Positions 1-9,885 of a DNA stretch of 64,000 nt are shown here, in pieces. The notes beneath the pieces are model-generated. The model was not told the DNA's origin. It ran no database searches and worked only from the letters and a program-made list of their open reading frames with translations. How positions within the stretch are numbered: the stretch's first letter is position 1; every line of letters begins with the position of its first letter. Origin of the DNA: Sulfuritalea sp. (GTDB taxonomy: Bacteria > Pseudomonadota > Gammaproteobacteria > Burkholderiales > Rhodocyclaceae). Location: contig JAOTRV010000011.1 of the NCBI GenBank assembly GCA_030247575.1, positions 1 through 64,000 of the forward strand. Direction: 5' to 3'. The position numbers and the translations under genes are program-made.

Positions 1-319
1 GCCGGCCGTCCTTGGCGCGGCCGAGCGAGATGGCGGCGGACAGCGAGGTGTTGTAGTAATACTGGACCAGGCGCCGCTGCAGCAGGGCGTTGCGGTCGCC
101 GCCCTGGACATAGGGCAGATCCTCGAGCTGGAAGCCTTCTTCGGCAATATCCGCCAGCAGGTAGAAAAGGCTGGAGCGGTGCTTGTCGAGATAGGCGGCA
201 AGCGCTTCCAGACCGACCGGCTCGTGACTGAATTCACCCTCGACCCTGATGCGGCCGGCGCTCCAGTAGTGGGCCGTCAGGAAAGGGCCGTCGAGCAGGA
301 GGATGCGTTTCTGGGCCAT
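1..319 (-). CDS. Unidentified protein, 5' part only (runs off the window)
   Basis: The open frame starts at ATG 319-317 and runs without a stop to the window edge, giving the first 106 residues. The start shares one base with the stop of the upstream mshG-like gene (TGATG overlap), so translation is probably coupled and the product belongs to the same pilus/secretion operon. The N-terminus reads MAQKRILLLDGPFLTAHYW and is followed by acidic, Tyr- and Leu-rich sequence with no signal peptide in the visible part. I do not recognise the family. The canonical msh order would put mshF or minor pseudopilins here, but the sequence is not prepilin-like because there is no GFTLIE motif. Confidence 0.7.
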   Translation of the reverse strand, partial: MAQKRILLLDGPFLTAHYWSAGRIRVEGEFSHEPVGLEALAAYLDKHRSSLFYLLADIAEEGFQLEDLPYVQGGDRNALLQRRLVQYYYNTSLSAAISLGRAKDGR

Positions 320-1521
320 CAGGTTTTCAGCTTGGTGATGATGTCGTAGATCGGGCCCAGCACGGCCATCATGATCCAGCCGAGCAGCAGTCCGATGGTT
401 ACCGTCATGACCGGCTCGATCATCGACTGCACTCTCTCGATCGACTCGCGCACATCGCGATTGTAGAAGTAGCTGACGTTGGTCAGCGCGGTATCCAGCG
501 CACCGGTGTTCTCGCCCACGCGCAGCATGCGCAGGACCAGGGGCGGGAACATGCCGGCATTCTGGAAGGCGACGGTGACGTTCTGTCCTTCGGCAATCAG
601 GTCGCCGACCTTTTGCAGGCCTTCCTTGATGATGAGGTTGCCGACCACGTCTTCGGTTGCCTTGATCGAATCGAGAATGGTGATGCCTGAAGAATACATC
701 ATGGCAAATACCGAGGCGAAGCGCGACAGGATGATCTTGCGCAGGATTTCGCCGACGTAGGGCAGACGCAGCTTGATGTCGTCGAAATAGTAATGCGCCG
801 TCCGGTTGGTCTTGACCAGAAAGGTAATGATGACAGCCAGGACGATCGGCGTGCCGACCACGACATACCAGTAATTGACGAAGAATTCCGACGTGGCGAT
901 CAGGATCTTGGTCTGCGTCGGCAACTCCTGTCCCATGTTGCGGATGAATCCGGCCATTTTCGGCACCAGGTAGATCATCATGAACATGGTAATGGCGACC
1001 ACGACCGTGGCGAGGAAGGCCGGATACATGACCAGCTTCTTGGTGTGGGCGGCGAGCTCATCCTGCCATTTCAGCGATTCGAGGAGGTTGTTGAGCACCT
1101 GCGGCAGCGCGCCGGTTTCCTCGCCGGCCTTGACCAGGCTGACCATCACGCCGTCGAAGGTCTGCGGATGCTCGGCCAGCGCCTGCGACAGCGTCTTGCC
1201 GCCCTCGATGCTTTCCACCATGCCGGCGATGACTTCCCGGAAGCGCGGGTTTTCGATGGTGTCGCGCAGGTCGGTCAGGCTTTCGATCAGCGACACGCCG
1301 GCGCGCGCGAGTTGCTCGAGATGGAAACAGAAGTTGATCAATTCCGGGCGGCTGATCCGGGCGCGGCCCGACAAGCCGCCCTGTTTCAAGGTGTCGCCAT
1401 TGATGAAGTCGAGGTCCATGCGCTTGAGGCGCATTTCGAGGTCGATCAGGTTGATCGCTTCGAGGCGGCCGCTGACCATCCTGCCGTGGGTGTTCATCGC
1501 CTTGTAGGCATAGAGGGCCAT
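319..1521 (-). CDS. mshG: MshG/PilC/GspF-family inner-membrane platform protein
   Basis: A 400-residue protein starting MALYAYKAMNTHGRM. It has the duplicated GspF fold: two cytoplasmic helical domains (about 60-180 and 265-380) and hydrophobic membrane segments near 165-190, 215-235 and 375-395. The repeated pattern with FxxxLAxLxxAGVSL and FAxMYSSGI is typical of PilC/GspF. The family is the inner-membrane platform on which the assembly ATPase acts. The frame stays open up to 1890, but the chosen start at 1521 gives the standard family N-terminus; the extra upstream residues overlap mshE and look like shadow sequence. It lies 29 bases downstream of mshE and overlaps the next gene by one base. 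MSHA-type assignment rests on the gene order L-N-E-G. Confidence 0.9.
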   Translation of the reverse strand: MALYAYKAMNTHGRMVSGRLEAINLIDLEMRLKRMDLDFINGDTLKQGGLSGRARISRPELINFCFHLEQLARAGVSLIESLTDLRDTIENPRFREVIAGMVESIEGGKTLSQALAEHPQTFDGVMVSLVKAGEETGALPQVLNNLLESLKWQDELAAHTKKLVMYPAFLATVVVAITMFMMIYLVPKMAGFIRNMGQELPTQTKILIATSEFFVNYWYVVVGTPIVLAVIITFLVKTNRTAHYYFDDIKLRLPYVGEILRKIILSRFASVFAMMYSSGITILDSIKATEDVVGNLIIKEGLQKVGDLIAEGQNVTVAFQNAGMFPPLVLRMLRVGENTGALDTALTNVSYFYNRDVRESIERVQSMIEPVMTVTIGLLLGWIMMAVLGPIYDIITKLKT

Positions 1522-1550
1522 GTCTGGGTGCGGGTGGGCGCTGCCGCTGG

Positions 1551-3254
1551 CTACATGCGGACCGTCAGGTCGATGACGCGACCGACTTCTTCGATTGAGG
1601 TGGAGCCGTCGAGCACGCGCCGCAGGCCGTCGTCCGACAGGGGGCGGAATCCCTTGTCGCGCGCCATGTGGCGGATCTCCCGCTGCGTGGCGCGGCGGCT
1701 GATGAGATCGTCGAGATCGTTGTCGAGGCGCAGCATTTCCATGATCGCAATTCGCCCGCGATAGCCCTGGTATTCGCAATGGTCGCAGCCGGCGGCGCGG
1801 TACAGGATGGGCGCCGGCTGGCCGCTGCCGACGCCGATCAGCTTGCATTCGTGGGCTTCGGCGGGATAGGGCTTGCGGCAATGGGTGCACAGGCGCCGCA
1901 CCAGGCGCTGGGCGACGATGCCGATGATGTTGCCGGCCATGATGTCGGGCAGCACGCCGATGTCGAGCAGGCGCGGGATCGCTCCCAGCGCCGAGTTGGT
2001 GTGCAGCGTCGAATACACCTGGTGGCCGGTCATCGCCGCGCGAAAGGCCATTTCGGCGGTGTCCGCGTCGCGGATTTCGCCGACCAGGATGATGTCCGGG
2101 TCCTGGCGCATCATGGATCGGATGCCGTTGGCGAAGTCCAGCTTGGCCGACTCCGCCACCGAGGTCTGGCGGATCATGGCCATCGGATACTCGACCGGAT
2201 CTTCGAGGGTCATGATGTTCACGCCCTCCTGGTTGATGTGGTTCAGCACCGAGTAGAGCGTGGTGGTCTTGCCGCTGCCGGTGGGTCCGGTGACGAGGAT
2301 GATGCCTTCCGGACGCGCCACCATGAGTTTCATCAAGCTCATCTGCTGGTCGTCGAGCCCCAGCCGGTCGAGCGGCACGATGCCCTTCTGCCGGTCGAGG
2401 ATGCGCAGCACGATGTTTTCGCCGTGGATGGTCGGTTGCGCGGCGACCCGGAAATCGACGGCGCGGCCGCTGATGTTGAGCGAGATGCGGCCGTCCTGCG
2501 GCGCGCGGGTTTCGGCGATGTTCATGCCGCTCATCACCTTGATGCGCACCGCCATGGCCGGCCAGTAGGTTTTGTGCAGGGCGCGGATCTGGCGCAGGAT
2601 GCCGTCGATGCGGTAGCGGATGCGCAGGAAGCTGGCTTCCGGCTCGAAGTGGACGTCCGACGCGTCATGCTTGACCGCGTCGGTGAGCAGCGCGTCCACC
2701 AGGCGCACCACCGGCTGGCTGTATTCGTCGAGCGACGCGGACAGGCTGCGGTAGTCGATCTCGCCGGTTTCGATTTCGTGCAGGATGCCGTCGATCGAGA
2801 GTTCGTGGCCGTAATACTGGTCAATGGCGCGGGCGATTTCGGATTCGCCGGCAAGCAGCGTTTCGATCACCAGTTCCGGATGAATCAGCGTGCGCAGCTT
2901 GTCGAGGGCGACGATGTCGTTGGGATCGGCAATGGCGATCTTGAGCCGCTGCTCCGGCTGCGAGTAGCTGAGCGCCAGCAGCAGATGGCGCTTGGCCAGC
3001 TCGCGCGGCACCATGCGCAGGGCGTCCGCGTCGATGATCGAATTGGCCAGATCGACGGCCTTGTGGCCGAGCGATTCGCCGAGCGCGTCGCGCAACGTGG
3101 CCTCGGATACAAAACCCAGCGCAACCAGCAGCTTGCCGACCGGCTGGTTGGACTTCATCTGCTCCAGCAATGCAATGCGAAGCTGATCCTCGCTGATCAC
3201 GCCTTGCGTGATGAGTATCTGACCAATCGGGCGGCGGGTGGTTGGCGAATTCAT
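1551..3254 (-). CDS. mshE: MshE/GspE/PilB-family assembly ATPase
   Basis: A 567-residue AAA-like secretion ATPase. The N-terminal MshEN-type domain starts RRPIGQILITQGVISEDQL; domains of this type in MshE are known to bind c-di-GMP, but I did not verify the binding motif residue by residue. Then come Walker A GPTGSGKTTT, the Asp box, Walker B IILVGEIRD and a Zn-binding tetracysteine (CTHC ... CDHC). It should power pilus or pseudopilus extension with the MshG-like platform next to it. An alternative ATG lies at 3275 (MRDNDAR). I preferred 3254 because the protein then begins close to the conserved domain, but neither start has a strong ribosome-binding site. A 132-base gap separates it from the upstream TPR gene. 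Confidence 0.92.
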   Translation of the reverse strand: MNSPTTRRPIGQILITQGVISEDQLRIALLEQMKSNQPVGKLLVALGFVSEATLRDALGESLGHKAVDLANSIIDADALRMVPRELAKRHLLLALSYSQPEQRLKIAIADPNDIVALDKLRTLIHPELVIETLLAGESEIARAIDQYYGHELSIDGILHEIETGEIDYRSLSASLDEYSQPVVRLVDALLTDAVKHDASDVHFEPEASFLRIRYRIDGILRQIRALHKTYWPAMAVRIKVMSGMNIAETRAPQDGRISLNISGRAVDFRVAAQPTIHGENIVLRILDRQKGIVPLDRLGLDDQQMSLMKLMVARPEGIILVTGPTGSGKTTTLYSVLNHINQEGVNIMTLEDPVEYPMAMIRQTSVAESAKLDFANGIRSMMRQDPDIILVGEIRDADTAEMAFRAAMTGHQVYSTLHTNSALGAIPRLLDIGVLPDIMAGNIIGIVAQRLVRRLCTHCRKPYPAEAHECKLIGVGSGQPAPILYRAAGCDHCEYQGYRGRIAIMEMLRLDNDLDDLISRRATQREIRHMARDKGFRPLSDDGLRRVLDGSTSIEEVGRVIDLTVRM

Positions 3255-3386
3255 ACGAGCATCATTATCCCGCATCTGCCTGCGAGGGCAAGCCCTGAGC
3301 GGCGCATAAAAGGCGCCGCTCTTCGTCGGAGCTGCATGTCCGGAGTTCCGCTGCGCGGGCAGGCAATTCCGCGGCGCCGGTTGGTG

Positions 3387-4757
3387 TCAGGGTTGCAGAG
3401 TCTGCAGTCTTGCAGCAGCCTGCGCCTTGTCGAATCCGGCCGGCCGGATTTGCGCGGCGGCAATGGCCTGGCTGTAGTACTGCGCGGCGAGTTTGTTCTG
3501 CCGCAAATGCTCGAGGCTGATCGCGAGGTTATAGAGGATGTCGGGGTTGTCCGGCTCGGCGTTGTGGGCGCGGAAGTAGGCCTGCTGGGCCTCGGCCCAG
3601 CGGCCGTGACGGGCATAGAGATTGCCCAGCGAGAAATGGGGCGCCGCAAGTTCGGGTTGCGCTGCGGCGAGTGATTTCAGCCGGCTTTCGGCGGCGCCGG
3701 GATCGATCTGTCCGCGACTGTTGATCAGGGCAGCCATGGCTACCGCATCCTGCGGGTCGGCCTCCGTGATGCGGCGATAGATCGACTCGGCCTCGTCGGC
3801 GCGGCCTTGACGCACGGCGATGGCCGCCAGGCCATGCAGGATATCGGTGTTGCGCGGGTCCATCTTCTGGGCGCGCTCGTATTCGACCTGCGCCATGGCC
3901 AGATCGCCCCGGTTGAAGGCTTCGAAGCCGCGCATCAGGGCGGGATTGACCTGCAGCGGCGCCTTGGTCACGTGCACCGGGCCATCCGACTCTGCCGGTT
4001 CGGCCGGGGGCGGCCTCGCGCGACGGGGCGGGGCCGGCGCCTTGGCGGTGGCATCGTCTTCGTCGTCATCTGCGGCCGGCGTTGCCGGACGGGGAATGGC
4101 CGGGGCCGTGGCGGCAGGAGCGGGCGGCAGCGCTGCAACAGTAGACGCTGGCGCTACGGCGGCCGGCGGCGGTAGCGACAGCGGAGTGCGACTGACCATC
4201 GAGGCGGACTTCGGTTGCAGCTGCCACCAGAAATATCCGCCGATGCCGCAGACGGACAGAACCGTGACGACCCCGACTGCGAGCGCAAAGGTCTTTCGCG
4301 CCGGCGGCTTGTCGGCCTGTTTGGCGGCAAACAGATTCTGCGCTGCCGACCGGTTCGGCGCGGCGCCCTGCTCAGGCGCAGTGCGCCGTGCTTCTGCATG
4401 GGCCGGGGTGCGCGGCGGAATTTCCGCCGGGACCGCCTGATCGGCGTGGGGCTCCCGCAGGGGCGCCGACGGCGGCGCCTTCAGCCGTGCGGACGCCGCC
4501 TTCTTTGCCTCGGCAAGGAACTCCGCGTCGAGCTCTTCGAGGTGCGACGGCAGATGGGGCAGGGTCGCGCCGGTGGGCGCAGCGGCGGCCTCCGTTGCCG
4601 GTCCCGCCGGCGCAGGCTCGGCCGCATCCGAGCCATGATGCGGTTGCAGCGTTAGTCCGCCCGCGGCTTCCGCCTCCGCTGCTGTGCCTGCGTCGTCGCC
4701 CTGGCCCTGGCGCTTCGCCAGCTCGGCCTTCTTCAGCGCGTCCATGAGCAGGCTCAT
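3387..4757 (-). CDS. mshN: MshN-like TPR protein with one membrane span
   Basis: A 456-residue protein beginning MSLLMDALKKAELAKRQ, the characteristic start of MshN/GspB-like proteins. A long Ala/Pro-rich cytoplasmic region (20-150) leads to one membrane span (about 157-178), another Ala/Pro-rich linker and then tetratricopeptide repeats from about 285 to the C-terminus (e.g. AFNRGDLAMAQVEYERAQ, LGNLYARHGRWAEAQQAY). The topology suggests a periplasmic TPR domain that could act on the secretin or pilin subunits. The start ATG overlaps the secretin stop (ATGA), so translation is coupled. Function beyond pilus biogenesis is inferred from position. Confidence 0.82.
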   Translation of the reverse strand: MSLLMDALKKAELAKRQGQGDDAGTAAEAEAAGGLTLQPHHGSDAAEPAPAGPATEAAAAPTGATLPHLPSHLEELDAEFLAEAKKAASARLKAPPSAPLREPHADQAVPAEIPPRTPAHAEARRTAPEQGAAPNRSAAQNLFAAKQADKPPARKTFALAVGVVTVLSVCGIGGYFWWQLQPKSASMVSRTPLSLPPPAAVAPASTVAALPPAPAATAPAIPRPATPAADDDEDDATAKAPAPPRRARPPPAEPAESDGPVHVTKAPLQVNPALMRGFEAFNRGDLAMAQVEYERAQKMDPRNTDILHGLAAIAVRQGRADEAESIYRRITEADPQDAVAMAALINSRGQIDPGAAESRLKSLAAAQPELAAPHFSLGNLYARHGRWAEAQQAYFRAHNAEPDNPDILYNLAISLEHLRQNKLAAQYYSQAIAAAQIRPAGFDKAQAAARLQTLQP

Positions 4758-6685
4758 TGAGCGCCTGCTCCCGGGATGTTGATTTGTTTCTGTTCCGGAC
4801 CGGGATTGTTGGCGAAGAAATCCCTGCTCGGCAACTGGCTACGGAAGCTGCGATAGTCGCCGGCGATACTCGGATCGCGGATGATGGTGGGCTTGAGGAA
4901 GATGACTAGTTCGGTTTTGGTGCTGCTGTCGTTGCGGTTACGGAAGAAGTTGCCGACCACGGGAACGCCACCGAGGCCGGGCACCTCACTCGTGGTGTTG
5001 TTGATCCTGTCTTCCATTAAGCCACCCATCACGGCGACTTCGCCATCCGACAGGCGCAGCATCGACTCAAGCTCTCTTTGCTGAGTTTCGGGAACAACAT
5101 TCGGAACGGCCAAGCCCGGCGTGGGATCGGTCTTTCCCGGCCCCTTGAGGCTGGTGATCGTGGGGCGCACGTTGAGCAGGATGCTGCCGTTCTCACTGAT
5201 CTGCGGAGTGACGCTCATGACCAAGCCCACCGATATCGATTTTGCGGTGGAAGTGAAGTTGTTGGTGGTACCGGTAGTCGTCGTGGTTGAGTCATTTTTC
5301 ACTTCAAAATAGACAATCTTGTCCACAACTTGAAGCATGGCAGTCTGGTTGTTGAGTACGCTGATCTTGGGGCTGGACAGGACTTTGACCTTGCCGAAGG
5401 TCTCGAGCAGGCTCAGTGTTGAGGAGAGGCCCAATCCGGGCGCAACGTAGTTGAGCAGGAAGGCAAAGGTTCCGGGCGGCGTCGCGAATGAGCCTGCCGC
5501 CGCCGCGAACGGGTCCGGCACGGGCAAACCGGTCGGGTTCTGTGCAGCTGAAAAGCCGGCTTGGGGATTGCCTGGTCGCAAGGAGCGCAGGCTCTGCCAG
5601 TTGATGCCTTGCTGATAACCGTCGCTGAGGCTAACTTCGGCGATAGTGGCTTCTATCAATACTTGGCGCTTCGCGGAAGCCATAATGTTGTCGAGGAATT
5701 CTCCAATTCGGTCGTGTTGCTTTCTTGTCGCGCGAACAGACAGAACACCCGTTTCGTAATTTGGAATTACGGACACCTTTTCGCGATAATAGTAGTTTGT
5801 CCTGTCGCGGTCGGTGGCCCCTCTGGCATCACCGGCGACCGCTTGATTGCCGCTACCCGAAACTCTCGCTGGACTGCCGGCTTGGTTAATATTTTGCCCT
5901 TTTGCTGTTTGGTTGCCTCCCCCGGATGATGGCAGTGTAATTTCAGCAGCTCCACTTCCCTGTGCGGTTACCCTTGCTGAGGATGACGCGCTACTACTCT
6001 CCGATTGCCCAGCCAATGGAATAAATTCACTTTCCTCGGCCAGGATGCCTTGAATGTTAGTAACAATCGACGCCATCAGTTGGTTCACTGATTCGGATGT
6101 CATTGTGGTCGAGGCTTTTCCACCGCCACCCCCTGTGGATGACACTGCTGTCTCAACCGAGACGGTTCCCGTCATCTTCCTCGCAATATTCACGTAATCA
6201 ATTTTGTAAATATGGAGATACGGAGTGTCGGGTGTAATGAGCAAGTTGACGCCATCCATCTCCCAGCGCATCGGGACCTGCTTCGCGATTCTTGTGAGAA
6301 TCTGCTGAAGAGTCTGGTCAATAGCGTTGATCGTGACGATGCCGTTGATTCCCGGGTGAACATCGACATTGAGCTTGGCATCGCGTGCGAGCGCGAAGAG
6401 CAATTCTTTGACGGGAATCTCGCGCACGGAAACCGAATAGGACTCGGCCTTCGCGGCCGCTTTGGGACGTGGAAGCATGACGGTTGCGGCGACCGGCGGC
6501 GGAATATCGGGGTTCGTCGCAACCTGAGCTTCGGCACGTATGTGCCCGGCGGATGGAGGCTGAGGCTGGATGCTGGTGCAAGCCGGCAGAACAAGGCCGG
6601 CAAGCAGCACAAGCGGGAACGGTGGAATCACAAGTGGGCGCAAACGAATCCCCCGGTTAAGTCTTGACGCTACGAGAATTAGCAT
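4754..6685 (-). CDS. mshL: MshL-like outer-membrane secretin (lipoprotein)
   Basis: A 643-residue secretin. The N-terminus is a lipoprotein signal ending LVLPAC, with Cys about residue 36. A secretin N-domain follows (VREIPVKELLFALARDAKL...), then a second N-domain region, then the C-terminal secretin pore domain (KVLSSPKISVLNNQTAMLQV ... MLRLSDGEVAVMGGLMED ... PGLGGVPVVGNFF). Between the N-domains and the pore (about 205-285) is a Ser/Gly/Asn/Gln-rich low-complexity stretch, which makes it longer than typical MshL proteins as I recall them. It should form the channel through which the MSHA-like fibre or substrate crosses the outer membrane. The gene lies between the ATPase/SPOR and TPR genes, which fits an msh-type operon. 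Confidence 0.92.
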   Translation of the reverse strand: MLILVASRLNRGIRLRPLVIPPFPLVLLAGLVLPACTSIQPQPPSAGHIRAEAQVATNPDIPPPVAATVMLPRPKAAAKAESYSVSVREIPVKELLFALARDAKLNVDVHPGINGIVTINAIDQTLQQILTRIAKQVPMRWEMDGVNLLITPDTPYLHIYKIDYVNIARKMTGTVSVETAVSSTGGGGGKASTTMTSESVNQLMASIVTNIQGILAEESEFIPLAGQSESSSASSSARVTAQGSGAAEITLPSSGGGNQTAKGQNINQAGSPARVSGSGNQAVAGDARGATDRDRTNYYYREKVSVIPNYETGVLSVRATRKQHDRIGEFLDNIMASAKRQVLIEATIAEVSLSDGYQQGINWQSLRSLRPGNPQAGFSAAQNPTGLPVPDPFAAAAGSFATPPGTFAFLLNYVAPGLGLSSTLSLLETFGKVKVLSSPKISVLNNQTAMLQVVDKIVYFEVKNDSTTTTTGTTNNFTSTAKSISVGLVMSVTPQISENGSILLNVRPTITSLKGPGKTDPTPGLAVPNVVPETQQRELESMLRLSDGEVAVMGGLMEDRINNTTSEVPGLGGVPVVGNFFRNRNDSSTKTELVIFLKPTIIRDPSIAGDYRSFRSQLPSRDFFANNPGPEQKQINIPGAGAQ

Positions 6686-6760
6686 AACACATTATGTTTA
6701 TGATGCAACTCAATGATTCTATTGATTCAGTGCCCCAAATTCGTACTCTGTGCAATGGCG

Positions 6761-8284
6761 TCAGCGAAGACGTACTGCCTGCCGCGGATAAGGCTTGGTC
6801 ACGCGCAAGGCGTACGGCAGGCCCCGTATTGCCGCAGATGCCGCCTCCCTCGATGCGAATTCCCCATAGGTTACGCCGTAGCGCGGCGCACCGCTCAACT
6901 CCGAATAATAGACACGGACGTTGCTCATGTCGGTGTTTCCCGAAGAAAGTCTGCGCAGGAGCGTCTCGATTTCGCCATGCCGTCCGGCGTCGGTGGCGAA
7001 TACCTGAATGAACCAGCGATCGTCCGGCAGTTTCGCCAGCCAGGCGTGCCCGGCCTGGAGCCGTTCGAGGGTTAGCGGTCCGATGCTTGGTTTCGTCGCG
7101 TTCGGCGGCAGGGCGATCGCGGCCGGCGGGGATGGCGGCGTGGCCGGCGGCGGAACCGCAGCCGCGACGACGGCGGGCGGTGCGGCAGGAGACTGGGGCG
7201 AAATGCTGCCGGGAACGGAGGGTGCGGCCGGTGACGACGGCGGCCCGCCGGTCGCGCCGGGGGGGGCGCTCGGCTCGGCCGGCGCCGCGCCGGCCGTGGC
7301 GCTGCCGGCGGTGTTGGCGGGTGCCGCAGGGGCGGCAACCGCAGCGGCCGGAACACCGGCATCGGTGCGCGGTGCAGTCACCAGCCAGACCATGACTGCC
7401 ACCGCTCCGAGAGCCAGCACCGCGGCGATCCAGACGGTCTGCGGCTTTCGTGCAGCCTTGCCGCCATAAGTTGCGTCGCTGAACTCGCAGTCGCGAATTG
7501 CCGCTTTGATCTCTTTCGGGCCGATCTGGTGGCTGCCCGAGGAAAAAGCCGCGAGCAGGCTCTTGTCGGCGAGGATGTTGATGCGGCGGGTAAGACCGAG
7601 CGAGGTCTGCGCGATCATCTTCAGCGCAGGTGCGGAGAATACGATGGGGCCGCGATAGCCGGCAGCGCGCATGCGGAAATCGAGATAGTGGCTGACGTCG
7701 TCGCGTACCAGCGGTTCGAGGCCGAAGTTGTGGGTGATGCGTTCCTTCAGCTGCCGCATGTCGGGGCGGGCGAGAACGTCGTTCAGTTCGGGTTGGCCGA
7801 AGAGGACCAGTTGCAGCAGTTTGTTGCGGTTGGCCTCGAGATTCGACAACAGGCGGATTTCCTCGAGCGTTTCCACCGGCATGGCGTGGGCTTCGTCGAT
7901 CAGCACGACCACCTGCCGGCCTTCACCGAAGGACTTGATCAGGTGATCCTGCAGGGCGCGCAGCACCGCTGAGGAGCGGGCGTTTTCCGGCACATCGAGG
8001 CGCAGTTCGTCGGCGATGGCGTAGAGAATGTCTTCGCGCGACAGCGACGGGTTCGCCAGGTAAATGATGGTGACGTTTTCGGGCAGGCGTTCCATCAGCA
8101 CGCGGCAGAGCATGGTCTTGCCGCTGCCGACTTCGCCGCTGACCTTGACGATGCCTTCGTCGTGGGTGATGGCATAAATCAGTGCGTCAAGCGTTGCGCC
8201 GCGATTGGCCCCGTCGAAGAAAAAGTCGGTATGGGGCGTGATGCGGAAGGGTGGTTCGTTGAGTCCGAAGTGTTCCAGATACAT
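6761..8284 (-). CDS. mshM: MshM/ExeA-like AAA ATPase with C-terminal SPOR domain
   Basis: A 507-residue protein starting MYLEHFGLNEPPFRITP, the family-typical start; in-frame extension to 8350 overlaps the response regulator and is not used. The cytoplasmic AAA domain has Walker A GEVGSGKT and Walker B VVLIDEAH. A single membrane span (about 285-305) and an Ala/Pro-rich periplasmic linker lead to a C-terminal SPOR-like domain (DDRWFIQVFATDAGRHGEI ... YGVTYGEF). ExeA-type proteins help insert or assemble secretins through the peptidoglycan, and a SPOR domain binds denuded glycan. The gene is 25 bases downstream of the response-regulator gene and 75 bases upstream of the secretin. Confidence 0.88.
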   Translation of the reverse strand: MYLEHFGLNEPPFRITPHTDFFFDGANRGATLDALIYAITHDEGIVKVSGEVGSGKTMLCRVLMERLPENVTIIYLANPSLSREDILYAIADELRLDVPENARSSAVLRALQDHLIKSFGEGRQVVVLIDEAHAMPVETLEEIRLLSNLEANRNKLLQLVLFGQPELNDVLARPDMRQLKERITHNFGLEPLVRDDVSHYLDFRMRAAGYRGPIVFSAPALKMIAQTSLGLTRRINILADKSLLAAFSSGSHQIGPKEIKAAIRDCEFSDATYGGKAARKPQTVWIAAVLALGAVAVMVWLVTAPRTDAGVPAAAVAAPAAPANTAGSATAGAAPAEPSAPPGATGGPPSSPAAPSVPGSISPQSPAAPPAVVAAAVPPPATPPSPPAAIALPPNATKPSIGPLTLERLQAGHAWLAKLPDDRWFIQVFATDAGRHGEIETLLRRLSSGNTDMSNVRVYYSELSGAPRYGVTYGEFASREAASAAIRGLPYALRVTKPYPRQAVRLR

Positions 8285-8309
8285 GGTGTCGATCAGGCCG
8301 TCGAGCCGC

Positions 8310-9815
8310 TCATTGCGGGATGACGCGCTTCTCTCGCGCCAGGGTTTCAATGCGATTGTAGAGCGTGGTGCGGTTCACGCCGAGCAGCCGGGCGGCCTGG
8401 CTCATGTTGCCATGGGCGAGTTGCTGCGCCGCTTCGACGTAGGCTTCTTCCCAGCGCCGCAGCGTGGCGTCGAGGTCGAAGTCGTGGCGGCTGCGGATAT
8501 CGTTGAGGGCAATTGCGACGAGTTCGGCCCTGCCGGCCAAAGTCGGCGCTGGCAGTACGCCGACTGCAAGCGATTCATCGCCGAGATCCAGTTCGCCTTC
8601 GAGTTCGTCGACCCCCACTTCCTTGCCGGCGAACTTGGTCGTCAGGCGGATCGCGATATTGCGCAGTTCACGGACATTGCCCGGGAATCGGTAAGCCAGC
8701 AGGCGCTCCGTTGCGTCTGCAGTGAGCCGGAATGGCGGCAAGTCGGCCTGCGTCGTGTAGACAGTGCGGAAATGTTCCAGCAGACGGATGCGGTCGTCGC
8801 CGAGATCGCGCAGCGGCGGTATGGCGACGGTGAATACCGAAAGCCGGTGGTAGAGGTCGGCGCGGAAGCGTCCTTCGCGCACTTCCTTCTTCAGGTCGCG
8901 GTTGGTCGCGGCCACGATGCGCGCAGATGAACGCCGGGCCAGAGTCTCGCCAATGCGCTGGAACTCGCCGTTTTCCAGCACGCGCAGGAGTTTGGGCTGC
9001 AGATCGAGGGGAAGCTCGCCGATCTCGTCGAGAAACAGCGTGCCGTTCGAGGCGTCCTCGAAATAGCCGGCACGGGGGCCGCTGGCGCCGGTAAACGCGC
9101 CCTTGCTGTGACCGAACAGCGTGGCTTCCACCAGGTTGGGCGAGATCGCGGCGCAGTTGAGTGCCAGGTAAGGTTTCGCCGCGCGCTCGGACAGCCGGTG
9201 CAAGGCGACTGCGGCAAGCTCCTTGCCGCTGCCCGATTCGCCTTCGATCAGAACAGGGAAGGGCGAGTCTGCGAATTGCCTGAGCTGGGCACGGAGTTTT
9301 TGCAGGGGTGCACTCTGACCGATCAGGCCATCCTCTATCTCGGTCGATGTGTCTCTAAAAGACAACACTCGACGGATGAGACTGCGCAGGTACTCAGGAT
9401 CAGCCGGCTTGGCGACAAACTCTGTCGCGCCGAGGGCGCGCGCATGGCGAGCATTGAGTTCGTCGCTCTGTCCCGAAAGGACCACGATGCGGGTTTCCGG
9501 CGCATGAGCCAGGATATCGGCAATCAGGGCGAAGCCCTCGTCCGGCCGATGGGGCGTCGGCGGCAGACCCAGATCGATCAGCGCCAGAGCGGGCGCCTTT
9601 TTCTTGTCGCGCAACAGCGTGACCGCCTCCGCCCGCGTCGAGGCCGTCGTGACGGCATAGTCACGGCCAAGAAAATAGCCCAGCGCGTCGGCGATCAGGG
9701 GGTCATCGTCGACAATCAGCAGTTCGTTTTTGCAGTTGGGCGCGGTCAAGGACGGTGCGAGGCGGGAATTGGTCAGGTTGATCCGGGCATCATAGCGGAA
9801 AGCCGGACCAGCCAA
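8310..9815 (-). CDS. NtrC-type sigma-54-dependent response regulator
   Basis: A 501-residue protein with a receiver domain (acidic pocket [12 protein letters not shown]; phospho-acceptor Asp in LALIDLGLP; Lys in FVAKPADP), a sigma-54 AAA+ domain (Walker A GESGSGKE, the GAFTGAS loop that contacts sigma-54, Walker [11 protein letters not shown]) and a Fis-type DNA-binding helix-turn-helix ([19 protein letters not shown]). It should activate sigma-54 promoters on phosphorylation. No sensor kinase is adjacent. The start is uncertain: there is no in-frame ATG near the domain start, and TTG codons at 9815 and 9749 are the options. It leads the msh-like cluster and is divergent from mlaF. It is a candidate activator for sigma-54 pilin promoters, including the one at 63011-63027. 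Confidence 0.88.
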   Translation of the reverse strand: MAGPAFRYDARINLTNSRLAPSLTAPNCKNELLIVDDDPLIADALGYFLGRDYAVTTASTRAEAVTLLRDKKKAPALALIDLGLPPTPHRPDEGFALIADILAHAPETRIVVLSGQSDELNARHARALGATEFVAKPADPEYLRSLIRRVLSFRDTSTEIEDGLIGQSAPLQKLRAQLRQFADSPFPVLIEGESGSGKELAAVALHRLSERAAKPYLALNCAAISPNLVEATLFGHSKGAFTGASGPRAGYFEDASNGTLFLDEIGELPLDLQPKLLRVLENGEFQRIGETLARRSSARIVAATNRDLKKEVREGRFRADLYHRLSVFTVAIPPLRDLGDDRIRLLEHFRTVYTTQADLPPFRLTADATERLLAYRFPGNVRELRNIAIRLTTKFAGKEVGVDELEGELDLGDESLAVGVLPAPTLAGRAELVAIALNDIRSRHDFDLDATLRRWEEAYVEAAQQLAHGNMSQAARLLGVNRTTLYNRIETLAREKRVIPQ

Positions 9816-9885
9816 TTCCGGTTGTGGAGGGCCTTTACCCCGTTCTTCACCGGCTGGGGCCGATGGCTGAACAAGCCGATTCTGC

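Noticed and set aside
1668..3674. 668-residue open frame on the plus strand
   Set aside because: Antisense to mshE, which has Walker A, Walker B and tetracysteine motifs.
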